The notes beneath the pieces were generated by a model that saw only the letters and a program-made list of their open reading frames with translations, did not search any database and was not told where the DNA came from. Both the position numbers and the translations under genes were made by a program. From Talpa occidentalis (Eukaryota > Chordata > Mammalia > Eulipotyphla > Talpidae): a DNA stretch of 64,000 bases. Of the stretch, positions 21,736 to 39,500 are shown piece by piece. Positions within the stretch are counted from its first letter, which is position 1. Each line of letters starts with the position of its first letter. Location of the stretch: assembly GCF_014898055.3 (NCBI RefSeq), contig NW_023605305.1, positions 116,944,234 through 117,008,233 of the forward strand. Reading direction: 5' to 3'.

Positions 21736-22639
21736 GGCGGCCGAGCGCGGCCTGGATTCGCAGCCGTGCTGGCGGTTCCAAACGGAATAGCAGGAGACAC
21801 GGTGCGCCGCTGGCCTTTTTTTTTTTCAAAAAAGGCGGAACTTCCCGCGGGCTTACTCGGTGCGCCCGCGGCCCCCGTGCTGCGCGCCCGTCTCGCGCGG
21901 GTCCCGGCCAGGCTGTCACGGGCCGGGGGATCGACTCCCGGAAGCTTCGTCTACATTTAATTTTTAAATTTTTTTTCAGTGGGTTCTTAAATACTAACAC
22001 CTGGGCGCGAGCAGTAACTGCAGGGAAATAAGGTAAGCACAGAGCGGCTGATCGCCACCACATCTGTTGAAGGCAGACACGGCGCGAGTCTGACAGACAC
22101 TGTCTGCCTGGTCTCTGCCAAGGGTCAGGGAATCATCAAGATAAAAAGTCCCACTCTGCGCAGAAGACCCCGCAGGGAGAGCCGGACTCCAGACTCTCGG
22201 GGTTCAGGTGACCTGTCCTGCAGTGTTTTCCTGCACGAAGCTGCTGGGTGTGGGCGGGCCTCGCTGCCACTGTTGCTGGGGGACCCTCGGGTTTGGCCGT
22301 GGGCTTTGCACCTCTGGAGATCTGGCTTGTACAGCGGCCAGGTCCAAGGTGCCGGCCTCTGAGAACCTGAGCAGTGACAATGGCGCTCTGGAGGCACGGG
22401 GGGCTGGTGGGGTGGGGGTGGGGGGGCCAGAGTGGGCGCCTTTACTGCGTGGCTTATCCAAGTAATTATGTTTTGGTCGCTGCTCCCCGCCCCAACCCCC
22501 GTGCGGGTCCACCGCGCCCAGCAGGTTTAGGCCTAGCCGCACACAACACCATCTCTCACTCTAAATCATGGAACTTACTGAGTGGGGCCTTGCTGCCCCA
22601 ACCAGTTAAGATGCTGGTAAACAAAAGGGCCTCACACCG
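21736..22639. other. Intergenic DNA
   Basis: No gene or recognised repeat. A purine-rich G tract lies near 22400-22430. Confidence 0.5.
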
Positions 22640-24640
22640 TGGGGCTGAAGACTAATCTGCAACCCACAAACATCCCCTTGTTTTTTGTTCTTGGTCATAT
22701 AAGAAAAAACTTCTCGGAAAGTACATTGGGCAATAAATTATACGTATAGAGTAATGCAAGTAAATGGCACAAAAAAATACCTGCTAAAAAATTAAACACT
22801 GTAAATTTGGCCTGCCTGACAAAGGGAAATAATTTGTTATACATGAACATGCCTGACAAGCAATCCAGACAACAATTAGAGTAATTCCTCCTTTAGCTTT
22901 TTTCAGAAGTTTCTTAGAAAAGTTTTTTTATGATCTATGAAGTTAATTGTGTGAAGAAGTTTCTAGGTAGAGGGCCTCCCCTGGTGGCGCAGCGGTTGAG
23001 CACTGGGCTGCGAAGCAGCCCGCAGCCTCTGCAGCACCAGTTTGATCCACGGCCGTGGGCGGCGAGGGTCCCACATGGCGCGCAGACCTCTCCTGCCGCC
23101 CGCTGCTCCCCCCAGCAGTGTCCTTCGGTCCTTCTGCCTGCTCTGCTCCCCGCTCTGGCTCTGGTGAATTCTCTCACCCTCCTGTGCTTCTGACTGTACC
23201 CAGTGCTTGTATAAATAAATAAATCTTTAAAAAAAAAAAAAGAAATATAAGCTCAAAAATGTTTTATCTATGAAACTCAGTAAAAACTGCTTGACTTTAA
23301 AACTGTTGTGGTTTTAGCCCTAGGTCTTTAGTAATGATTAAGATTAGACACTTTATGTAAAGATCTTAGCTTCTATCTCATTAAAAACCTCGATATGAAA
23401 GTATATTAAAAAAATCTTGGTAAATGAGAGTATCAAATAAACTGAAATCTAAGATATTTCAAAAACTAGGTTATTTGAGGTGTCTTACAAAGCCTCTTTT
23501 ACAATTTAAAAGGAAATTTTTTCTGGTCTTAAAAAAATTAACGTAAATTCTCTGTGCACAACTTCTTTAAAGCCAGAGTCACTCTTAAAAATACAAATTT
23601 AGGATGTGTTTGATCAAAAGGAGTTGCCAAAAGAACTAAAATTGAATCAATTAACAGGCTTCTTAGACTCTTCGCAAATACTGCTAAAATGACTTTTTTT
23701 TAAAATTAGTACACATGGCCAAAATTTTAAGTAACAATCAAAAGTCCTCTGTGCCTGTCCGTGTTTTTTTTTTTTTTTTTTTTTTACCTCTGGAGAGTTA
23801 ATTATAAACGGCGCCTATATAAAGTCTAATGAAAACCAAATTTGAGATCACGATCCAAGAGTTTAGGTAAACAAGTACTAGTTCAAATCTAATAATATAA
23901 TTCAAAGCATGTGCGCCTGCTAGTTACATTGTTGGGTATCAAATGGTGGCCAAATTTCTTATAAAACTGAGGTTTTACTAAGTCTCAGCAATGAAATTTT
24001 GTTAATTAAAATCCTTTCATCTAAAACCACTGCGCTTTCAGGTAACTTTTTGATCCTTAGGGTGAGAAACCTAATTCTTATCTCTTTTACAACGTGGCTG
24101 ACCAGCCCAAAGCAACTTTCCTTGCGCTGGTCACTGGGCGCGCACTAGGTCTGCAGGACGCCTGCTGGCAGCTTCGTCTCGGGTCTTGAAAAGCCTGCTT
24201 TTTCCCCCTTGCGTACAGCTCTCTTTTGTGGGCGTGTTTTTGACCCAAACGTGGCCTCGACCATGAGCTCACACAGCTTTATCCCTAGCTTGAGTGCTTT
24301 CAGTTTTTTTCTGGCCTTGTTAAGCAGCCTTTTTCCATTAAATATTAAAAAATGTAAATAATGTAAATAATTGGATAAAATGTAAATGTAAATAATTGGT
24401 TAAAACCTGGTTTATGGCCCATGATTTTACTTCTTGTACACACACGTGGGTGGTGCACAAGCCATCCCTGCTGTACAATGTGAGCTTCTGCGTGGATTTT
24501 TGGTAGTGTGCGTAAGCGCCACTCCACACTGTCGGCTCTGTGAGAGCACAAGTTCTACTTCGCCTATTGAGAATACGCAACAACAAAGTCAGGCTCTTAA
24601 CTGAGTGATTAAGAGTGTGAGGGGGAAAACAAAACACCTT
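22640..24640. other. AT-rich island, probably retroelement-derived
   Basis: About 2 kb of sharply AT-rich DNA with many A and T runs (a T run at about 23765-23787) inside a GC-rich locus. It holds one SINE. No reading frame of note. Its edges adjoin retroelement sequence, so an inserted, decayed element is the likeliest origin; it is not classified. Confidence 0.6.
22972..23241 (+). mobile_element. tRNA-derived SINE, copy 1
   Basis: Pol III A box (TGGCGCAGCGG) near the start, a B-box-like GTTTGATCC about 45 bases on, a pyrimidine-rich body (CCTCTCCTG, CTGCTCCCC, CTGCCTGCTCTGCTCCCCGCTCTGGC split over the body) and an AAATAAATAAATCTTT tail with an A run. Three more copies with the same architecture are in this window. 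Confidence 0.85.
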
Positions 24641-24869
24641 AAACTCATCAGGACAGGACCCTCAGTGTGACGAGGCCCCTCCCGCGCAGACTCCTGAGGC
24701 TCCACAGCCCCCCACACGCCCCGGGGAGGAAACTCACATGACGTCTCCCCGCCCCACTAGGCACAGCGCCCACTCTGGCAGGAAGGGGCGCCCTGAGGCA
24801 GGACGGTTTCCCCTCCGGCACATGCCAGATGCCGATGGGGGGCTTGTATGAACATGGGTGACCTGTGGG

Positions 24870-25500
24870 TGCTTTTGGTCGCACCATCCCCGCGGCCCTC
24901 CTGTGTGGGAGGAGCCCTCTCCCCTCGGACCGGCAGGCTCCGTAAGAGGATGGCGAACTTGTTTGCCTATCTTCCTCTCCCACCGCCCATAGTCCATGCT
25001 CCAAACGTTGCTGACTCTGGACGAGCAGAGAATGGTACTCAGGAAAGCCAGGGAGGAGGCTGGAGGAGACTCCCCAGCGCCAGAGATGGGTGTCCCGGTG
25101 GCAGACCCCGACTGGGACCCAGCATTGGGGGAACGGCGCCGTTAGAGCTCTACAAAACCTGTTTACTGGTAGGGCTGCAGCAGGGATCCCCAAACAAAAA
25201 AATTTCAGTAACATCTTACAACTCGAAGAGGCGCTAATGAGGACCCAGACATATAACCGCCCACACGGATATAAACCCAGATGCCCCAGGAAATACTCGT
25301 CTGGTCACTATGGCGGTCATTACACACAGCGCCCTGGACAAGGAGGAAGTTAGCAAACGTGGACGGCGTCACAGATGAGTCCGTCCCAGGCAGTGGACTT
25401 GGCATTTCGGGTTTATAACAGCAGCGAGGACCGGGGACCGAACCCTGCGACTGATTTTGTACAAAGGGAGCACAGGACAGGGTTTCAGGGACAGTAACAG
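24870..25500 (+). pseudogene. Decayed gammaretrovirus-like gag remnant
   Basis: Short segments in shifting frames resemble the capsid region of gammaretroviral Gag. The clearest lie near 25100-25200 and 25370-25490. Stops and frameshifts interrupt every frame, so this is an inactive endogenous retrovirus fragment. Assignment rests on reading the fragments by eye, not on an alignment. Confidence 0.5.
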
Positions 25501-25884
25501 AAGGGGGAGAGGACCCAGAAGTGACCCCTCGGGAGGAGTCAGTCGCTTACTGCAGGGGAGAGGGACGGTGGAAGCCCAGCTGTCCCAGATTGCAGGGGAG
25601 CAGCAGACACAATGACAGACGACAGGACAGAAGGCCAAGGACACCACAACGTGACGATGCACACAGGGGCCACTGCACGGAATACAGACGGACACAGGAC
25701 CCGGACCCGAGGAGGGGAAAGGACACGTGGCAGCCCCGAGCAGAGGCTCAGGTGAGGACAGGAGGGAAGACGGGCAGGGTACAGAGGAGACGAATGACAG
25801 TACACAGAGGAGGTTCTGATGAATAGGGGTGCCCGGGGGGCTCCTAGGTCTAAAGAAGCCCATTAGAATAACCCCCTCGGAGCC

Positions 25885-25990
25885 CCCCGGGGAACACTCA
25901 CTGTGGGGGACCGTCTGATTGATGTCTTGGCGGACACTGGGGCGACATACTCGGTTTCGAATTCTACATTGAGTAACGTGAGCAGAGACC
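25885..25990 (+). pseudogene. Retroviral aspartic protease remnant
   Basis: A short frame carries the aspartyl protease signature DTGA in a hydrophobic context (DVLADTGATYSV), about 400 bases after the gag-like region, which is the gag-pro order of a gammaretrovirus-like element. The frame is lost soon after. No reverse transcriptase motif is visible downstream, so most of pol appears deleted. Confidence 0.55.
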
Positions 25991-27112
25991 GTCCTGTCAC
26001 TGGGATGACAGGCAGGCGGCAGGAGCAAGCCCCCTCCAGCACAGCCTCCTGCTCGCGGACGTGTCGACTGTCGCACCCGATTTTCACTAAGTTTTGTTTG
26101 ACATAATACTGGTCATTTTTTGCATTTTTTTTCAATTCAAAGAAAGTTTTGTTTTGACTGACCAGGGCGGCAGCAAGGCTGCAGAGCTAACTTGTGTTTG
26201 CCTTTTCTCTCCCCTTGATACCAGCACAGCATGAAAACAGTGGTGGTCATTTGTACTACTCATGTCAGTGTCTATTTTCGCGTCACTTCCACAGGTATTC
26301 TGTCTGCTTAAAACAAAAAACTGTTGGCCCTGAGCGTCACTGTGTGGTGAGCGGACCCTCCAGGAAGCTGCAAGAGTGGCCCAAGGGGAGGAGCCCCGCC
26401 TGCTCTGTCCGCAGGCGCCAGAGACCCTCAAGGGGGGCGGGGAAGCCGCCTCCACGGGCAGGACTGGACGACCCGGAAAACGAAAAAGCCCCGGGACCCT
26501 CGAGAAGAGGAAACCCAGGCGGAGTCTGAGACCAGCTCTGTCCTTGAGGCCTTCGGGGACAGATGTCAAGAGTTCGCTCTGACCCTGTACGGCGTGTCCC
26601 GACAAAGCTGCTAAAATTGCTGCTTAGGCCTTCTGCCCTGGGATTCCATGCAAAGACAGGTAATAAGGTTCGTCAGTAGGTTTAGTTTGCAAACTTTTCA
26701 CATGCTGTTGAACAAACTGGGACCAAGGTGGAGAGAACTCCTTTTTAAATAAGTTGAACCAATTTTAAGATTTTTTTCTTCCTGTGACTTGGTGTATTTG
26801 CTGTCTTGTTTTGGTGATCCCTCCAGATGGTTTTCTCCTTTTGGCTTGGACTGATGAACTGTTTTCCGGGAACGGAGGACTTTTGTTGTCCACAATGGAC
26901 AGTATCTGGAGAGACGGGTTTGCTTTCGAATTGGACCTGTAAGGTAAGTGATTCTCAGGCTTCTCTGCCCTGCCGCGGTGGGGATTGCCCTCCTGAGGGC
27001 GCCTGCATTTGCTACTGTTCTAAGCTGTGCTGTTTACTTCTGGGGGCCTGACTGCAGTGCTGAGACACTCACGGAGGGAAGCAGAGGCAGGAGAAGAGGC
27101 AGGAGAGAGAAG
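25991..27112. other. Retroelement-derived DNA without recognisable pol
   Basis: Lies between the protease remnant and an LTR-like copy. I see no YxDD reverse transcriptase or integrase motif and no long frame. Confidence 0.4.
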
Positions 27113-27310
27113 GGGAGAAAGCAGGCCAGGGAGCCCAGAGTGAAGACTTGCTGGGGGCTTGGAGGCCTCCCAGCCCCCCCCCCCCCACACCCCTGCCTGC
27201 CGTGTGCCTGGTTGCTGCACGTGTAAAAGCTCAGTAACAACCTGAAATGCCGAGGGCTCCAGGACTCTCCTTTACCCGTTTGCTCGAATCATAAAGCAAG
27301 CAGCTCGGTC
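27113..27310 (+). mobile_element. LTR-like segment, family 1, copy 3
   Basis: Third copy, with CCAGGGAGCCCAGAGTGAAG, TGTGCCTGGTTGCTGCACG, GTAAAAGCTCAGTAACAACC and GAGGGCTCCAGGACTC. It lies 3' of the gag and protease remnants in the same orientation, as the 3' LTR of that provirus would. Confidence 0.65.
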
Positions 27311-27324
27311 CCATCCACCCACTA

Positions 27325-27765
27325 CAGGTGGCAAAAAGTGAAGGGCGGGAATCGTTAGGGGGAAAAGCTGTCCTGAGCAAACTCCATACAGGTTTGTGGC
27401 TGCCACCCCCACTCCAGACCAAAGCCGCCAAGACGCTGGGAACTACAAATCCCATCACCACCAGAGGGAGGGAGCTGGGACCTGAGCGTGGGGTTAAGCT
27501 GCCAGGTTGGGTATAAAACCAGCCATGTGGCGGGGGCGGCTCTCTCTTGGCCTCACGACTCTCGGCTCTTCGCCAGCTCGCGGGCCACTGGATTCCAGGT
27601 CGGCGGAGCAGGTAGGACGCAGTCCCCAATTTATCTCCCTCTTTCTCCCTGTTATTCATTTCCTCATTTCCCCTTCTTTTGTAAATAAGCCTTTTATTAA
27701 CCTTTTGCGTGTGCCTGCACTTGAGCATTAGTAAGTCCCTTTTAAGCGCGTGGTGAAGACCCGAG
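27325..27765 (+). mobile_element. Probable second-family LTR with promoter-like core
   Basis: Contains AACTACAAATCCCAT at 27441-27455, a TATAAAA box at 27512-27518, a pyrimidine-rich leader and AAATAAGCC/TTTATT polyadenylation-like words near 27680. Such an order is that of an LTR. Ends are approximate, and a solo promoter of other origin is possible. Confidence 0.45.
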
Positions 27766-27810
27766 TCAGGCAACCCGTTTCATATCGGGGTTGCCCTGTA
27801 ACCTACTGCC

Positions 27811-28143
27811 TTGCTGGACATCGCCAGGCAGGCCCTGTGGACAGCACAGGCGCGGCACTCTGTAACTCTGTTCCTCCCGTACAGCCCTCCTGGGCAGAGG
27901 TGCAAAGACAACTTCTCAGTGCGCTCCTCAGTAACCCGGGTCCATGTCAGCGACCGTAGAGACAAACTAGAGCAACAAGTGGCACAATTACGACAAGAAG
28001 CACGAAATGCCACAACGGAACATTTAAACAGTATCGCCTATTGGCTAAATCCAACAAAACTGGTTGTCAGGCCTCAACGTTGGAGTTTGGATTTTGTTTG
28101 GTATAAGCTTAATGTTTCTGCTACTTTTTTCTTGTCAGTCTAA
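27811..28143 (+). other. Open frame of 110 codons in retroelement DNA, unassigned
   Basis: The central part (near 27950-28030) is charged and glutamine-rich with a leucine/valine spacing that could form a short coiled coil (DKLEQQVAQLRQEA). The setting suggests a remnant of a retroviral envelope transmembrane subunit, but I see no fusion peptide, CX6CC-type motif or anchor to support it. Confidence 0.25.
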
Positions 28144-28175
28144 AAGCCCTATGCTGCCTACGGCAAGAAATCGTT

Positions 28176-28451
28176 AGGCCTCCCTGGTGGAGCAAGGGGT
28201 TAAGACGCAACCTATAAAGCTAACTGCAGCCTCTGCAGCACAAGTTCGTTCCCTGGCCAGGGAGCCACCCACATGGCGCAGCAGACCTCTCCTGACTCGC
28301 CCACTGCTCCTTTCAGCAGTGCATTTCAGTCAGTCTGCCTGTTCTGTTCCCCGCTGTCTCTGGTGAGTCCTCTCACCCTCCACACCTCTGGCCTGTACCC
28401 CATTTCTTGTATGCATAAATAAATCTTTAAAAAAAAATTTAAAAAATAAAA
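28176..28451 (+). mobile_element. tRNA-derived SINE, copy 2
   Basis: Same family as copy 1: A box TGGAGCAAGGG, B-box-like GTTCGTTCC, CCAGGGAGCC, CAGCAGACCTCTCCTGACTC and an AAATAAATCTTT tail. It abuts repeat copy B. Confidence 0.85.
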
Positions 28452-28464
28452 AGCAAGAGGGAGA

Positions 28465-28772
28465 GATGTTGGAGACATTGTTTACAATAGGCAAAACCTT
28501 GGTGGGGAGCAAAGCTGCTCCCCACGGAAGGGGATGCAGCCATCTGAGGGTACCCTGAAGAGACAGGCCTCCTGGACTTCATCTGACTCTTTGGAAGTAA
28601 CTGTCTAGACAAGCGGGCCAGGACGAGGCCCCAAATCTCCCAAGGAAAGACCTGTAAGTGAGCAAGCTTGTAATTACCCTGCTTTGGGATGTTAACTGCA
28701 CCTGGGCTGGAAAGACCCTCTGGTGGGGTCTTGACTGTATCCACTTGCTCAATAATGTGTTTTTTCGCATTA
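28465..28772 (+). repeat. Interspersed repeat, copy B
   Basis: Partner of 18349-18641 in direct orientation, about 10 kb apart, with the retroviral remnants between. The match is continuous over about 235 bases and divergent before that. Confidence 0.75.
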
Positions 28773-30157
28773 GTCCAAGGGGGTGGGGCAGGGACCACCC
28801 GCCTGCCAGCAGGACCCACCGGGAGTGAGGCCGGCTCAGAATGTGACAAAAATCAACACCACTCACAGGATCAAGTGGAAAAGAAGAGCCGAAGAGCAAA
28901 GACGCCACAGGGAAAGCTCAACGCCCCACGAGCCCCCACGCAGCAGCAGGGAGGCGCCCGTGGACGGTCAGGTGGGCGCCTCCGCCACCCAGAGGCAGTT
29001 CTGGGTGCTGCGGCAAGTGCACGGGCTCGAAGAGATGCCGCTTATTTGCTTGCGACGTGGCTGTCTCCGAAGAAAACCCCAAGAAATCAAAGCAAAGCCC
29101 ACAGGACCTGAGAGCAAGCGCAAAGGCCGCCACCAAAGGCCAGCGCTGGGCCAGCTGCACACCCTGCCGAGGGACATGTGGGCCCATGACCAAGGAGGGC
29201 GACGCCCACCCCCGCTCCCCAGCGCTTGGGCGTGACCAGCCACCCTGGGGGGGGGGGTTGGGAGAACCCTTGACGCCAGGTGAAGGGGCTTTCCCACAGT
29301 CCAGCAACTGCACCTGTGGGCAATGCCCAGGGCATGAACACTACGCACAGGGGCACACATGCTTGTCCACGCAGCAGCGCCATCTCTGGGGCCTGGTGAG
29401 GGCTAGCAGCTCTGGGGCATGCAGGCCGTGAACTGCACTCATCGGCAAGAAAGGATGAGATTCCGCAACTTGGAGGAGCCTCCAAGAACACTCCTGCGCG
29501 GAGGCCAGGCTCAAGAGGCCGCCCACAGCTTGGCTGGACCTGCCGTCCGCGGGGCCACGCTTGGTGGAGAGGGGAGCGCGTGGGGCGTCCATGGAGGGCC
29601 AGGGGCATGGGGAAGGGGCGTGGGGCGCCAAGAGGGTGGGTACAGAAGCCTGGGGTTCAGGAAGCTCTTGAAGATGGTGGAGAATGCCCCGTGGGGAGGA
29701 CCCCAGAGCAGACAGGCTTGGAGAACGAAACGAGACGCCTGAGGGTCCCGCAGTGCTGAATCCAGCCAGGAGCTACGTGCAACTGTGCGTGGGCGCCTCA
29801 GCCAGCCTGTCCCCTGCTATGTGTGGCCCACGGGGCCGTACTGGAGCAGGGGTCACTGAGGGAGAGAGGGCACTCGAGATCCGGGTTTAGAGTCTGGAAA
29901 CAAAGCTACGTTTTAAATACATTTAAATATTTTAACGTGGCAGCACTGATGTGGTTCAGAAGCCACGGCCACTAACAGGTGGCCTGGCCCGGAGGTGGGG
30001 GTACCCAGGCCAGGGCTGAGATCAGCTGGGGCCGGCTGACCACCAACACACAGGTCCAGGGGCCCCTGGAGGTTCCACTGAGCAAGGGAGACAGGGTCGA
30101 CAGGTACGGGGAGGAGAAAGAGGCCGGGCTCCTGGGGGGGAGGGGGGCTCCCACTGA
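28773..30157. other. Intergenic DNA between the converging genes
   Basis: No exon, RNA gene or recognised repeat. A small AT patch is at about 29910-29935. Confidence 0.55.
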
Positions 30158-30386
30158 TTTAATCCAGGCCCAGCTGGAATGAGAAGAGGGAGCTGAAATG
30201 CGGACCTGAGCTGCGCAGCAGGAGGCTGGCGGTCCAGGGGGCAGAGCTGCAAGTTCTGGGGTGGCTCAGGGTCGGAGCACAGGCTGGTCTGCCTCTCCTG
30301 GCCGCCGGCAGCAGCCCTGCCTGTCCCAGAGCCAGAACCTGCGGGGCTCTGCGGCAATGTGGGAATGTGAGGACGGCGCCTGGCCT
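30158..30386 (-). other. SLC36A1: SLC36A1 3'UTR to a candidate poly(A) signal
   Basis: An ATTAAA signal on the minus strand (TTTAAT at 30158-30163) lies about 225 bases past the stop. It is the first plausible signal; a longer 3'UTR is possible, since the human gene has one. Confidence 0.45.
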
Positions 30387-36528
<6,142 letters not shown>

Positions 36529-36534
36529 GGCGGC

Positions 36535-39500
36535 CTGCGGGTGAGGGGCAGCGCTGACACCTCCGGGGGCCGGGGCCGGCAGCTCCCCGCCGGGGCTGGG
36601 CTCGCTGGGGGTGGGCTCGGGAGCAGAGGAGGCCATGTCGCCGCGGCGGCCCGGCCACACTGCGGCGGAGGAAGGAGGTGCCGGCAGCAAAGAGGTGGGA
36701 GGGGACAAAGGGCGGGGGCAGGCGGGCCCCATCTTGGCCACACACACCTGCTAGAGCAGAGGTGACCACGTGGGGCTGGGCCGGGGCCCCAGGGCTCCCC
36801 CCGCCCCCCGCTCTGCAGGCCGGGGCTCGGTGTCTCTCCCTCGGCCACTTCCTGGGCTCTGGGCAAGAGCTCGCCCGCACTCACTGCCCCCTGCATCACT
36901 CCGGGGTCAGCCGCTCCTCCAAGGTCCCCGCAGCTCCGAGCCACGTGGGCTGTGCTGCGTGACCCTGGCCCAGGCCTCACCTTGGAGGTCAGCGGCGGCC
37001 CCACAGCCTGACGGAGGGCCCTCCTGGGGCCGGGGGGGCTGTGTCCCCTGCCCACCTCCTTCCTTTTCGCCTTCACGCGCGCGTGCTGTCTCGCGAGTCA
37101 GGTGGCGCCTGCCGTGCGGCTGAGAAGAGCCCAGGGCGTGGGCCGGGCTGGACACGGGCCACACTCCTCACGCGCTTGAGGAGCAGCGTTGCGGGGTGTC
37201 GCCAAGGCCTCCAGAACCCCGCAGCCTGTGGCTAAGAGCCATGTGGGGCCGGTGCACAGGGGAGGCGCCCTCCACGCCAGGAGGGGGGCGGCAGGGGGCC
37301 TCTGCCGCTCGGCCAGACTCGGGGTGCACGGGCAGCGGTGGGCAGGGGCAGCGGCATCCACGAGCGTCACTGTCCCCCCTCAAGAACCTGCGGGGAAGGG
37401 CACGGCGTGAGCACCGCGGGCCGCCCGGGCTCTGGGAACAGCCGCATCCGGCACCTGAGGGGCAGGGCGGCCTCGCTTCTCGTGGAGGGACCCCGTGTGC
37501 TCTCAAGGGGATGGGCTTGGGGGCTGACAGGGGCTGCCTCCTGCCCCCACAGTGGCCGAGCGACAAAGGGGGCACCCGTCGTGGGCAGGAGGGGGCCACG
37601 AGGTCAGCTGGAGCCAGGGGCTCGGGGGCATCTTCAGAGGGTCAAGGGAGCCCTGGCTGCAGTTCCGTGGGTCCCGGGCCACCCCACCCCAGCGCCACGG
37701 AGGCAGCCCTCTCTAGCCACGCAGAGGCCAAGTGCGGGCAGGGCGGCGGGGGGGGGGGGACCCGAAACACCCCAGCAACCCCGGGCCCTCGGGCCCAGAA
37801 CTGCCTGTGTTCATCATTGATGCACGCGTGCTCGTTCCCAGGCTCCCCCACGGCCCAGAGGCACCTGGGAGAGGCCTGCGGTGAAGCCCGCGTGACCCTG
37901 GCCCCGGGAGCCCACTGGAGCAGGAACCCAGCACTGCAGACGCCCACTGCCTCGTGCACGGAAAGCGACGTTACCCAGAGCAAGACACTCAAGGGAGACG
38001 GCTGGGGAGGGGCTGCTATCGCTAGATCGCAGAACAAACAGGACTGCAGGATGTGGGGTGTGGCCTGCGCCCTGTGTCGCTGGAAAGAAAAGAACAACGC
38101 GCTCCGGGCGGTGCTGATAAGGAGCCCAGAGAGTTCCGACGTGAGGAGCTCGGCACTCGCCAGGGGACAGGGCCCCCAGGGCGAGGGCAGCAGGAGAGAG
38201 GCGCCGGGGGAGAGGGCAGCAGGGGAGAGGCGCCGGGGGAGAGGGCAGCAGGAGAGAGGCGCCGGGGGAGAGGGCAGCAGGGGAGAGGCGCTGGGGGAGA
38301 GGGCAGCAGGAGGGCCCTGGGAGTGGACAGTAGTGCAGGCTTCCCTAGCCTGCCTGCCCAGGCCACTCCGTAAAGGAAGGGGTGACGGGGGCGTCCCTGG
38401 GTTCAGCACTGGTCGGGGGGACGGAATTCAGTAACCAAGGGCGCTGGAGTCACCAAGAAGCGGCGACTCGGGCACGTGCCCCAGTCATGGAAGCCGTCCC
38501 GGGGTGAGACTGGCCGGCGGGGCCAGCGGGACGCGGGTGGGCAGGTTGGTGCCAGCAGGTCCAAGTCCTTCCCGGAGTGGGCAGCGCGCCATGGGGTGCA
38601 GCCTCCCTCCGGAACACCCAGATGACCGCGGCGAGCGTGCTGACAGCGCCCCGCAGCCGTGGAGGAGGGGAAGGGCCCGTCACACGCGCGGGCTCCGGGC
38701 ACCCCGCGGCACGGGCGGGAGCGGGAGGCAGGGCCGACGCAGCTTCCTCTCCAAGGGCTGAGCGTCGCTTTGGGAGTGACTTGCCGACACATAAAACCGA
38801 CCCGCTGAGAACCACGCGAAGTGACGCGTTTGGCAAAGTCGCAGCGTACGAAGACGGGCGGAGCGGCACGTGCTCGCGAAGGCCCTCGGACCGAGAAGCT
38901 GCTCCGCAGGGACAGCCGCGAGGGCGCAGCACGCCGGCCGGGGAGGAGCGAGACGGCGCACAAACCCAGGCCCGACAGGGCGTGAACGAGAAGACGCCCG
39001 CGTTCGTGGGCCGGAGACCCCAGGCTGAGGGCAGGGCCCGGGGCGGTGTCTCTCGGCAGGAGCTGACGGGCGGCTCACAGTCCCCGTGGAATCAGGCCAA
39101 ACAGCTTCGCGAAAGAGCAAAGGCGCAGACGCCCCAGCCTGCCCAGCCTCCGAGCTCAGCACCAAGCTGCCATGGCAGAGGCGAGGCGGTGCCAGCCCGA
39201 AAGCAGACCCGCGGGATGGTGGTCCGGTCCAGGCTCCGCAGGCCAGCAGGGATGCGTCCCCGCAAGCAGGGGACGGGCGGGCCTGACCCCCTCGCCCCGT
39301 CCAGAGCCTGCACCACAGAGACAGGAGGCGGCCTGGATGGAAGAGCCATCGTAGGAGTGAAAACGGGGACAACGGCCCGACTGGAGCGACAAGAGCGGAA
39401 GCCAGAGGAGAAGTCGCGGCGGCTCGGCATGAGTACGGGAGCCCCCAGGACGCCCAGCTTGGCTCCCAGCCTGGCCTCGAGCAGGGCGGCACTGCAAAGC

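Noticed and set aside
22990..23060. A functional tRNA gene at the SINE head
   Set aside because: A-box and B-box-like words are present, but there is no complete cloverleaf and an A-rich tail follows; the same head recurs in four copies.
25991..27112. Reverse transcriptase or integrase region
   Set aside because: No catalytic motif found in any frame; pol seems deleted.
27811..28143. Intact retroviral envelope gene
   Set aside because: Only 110 codons, with no fusion peptide, immunosuppressive-type or disulfide motif and no anchor helix visible; listed only as an unassigned frame.
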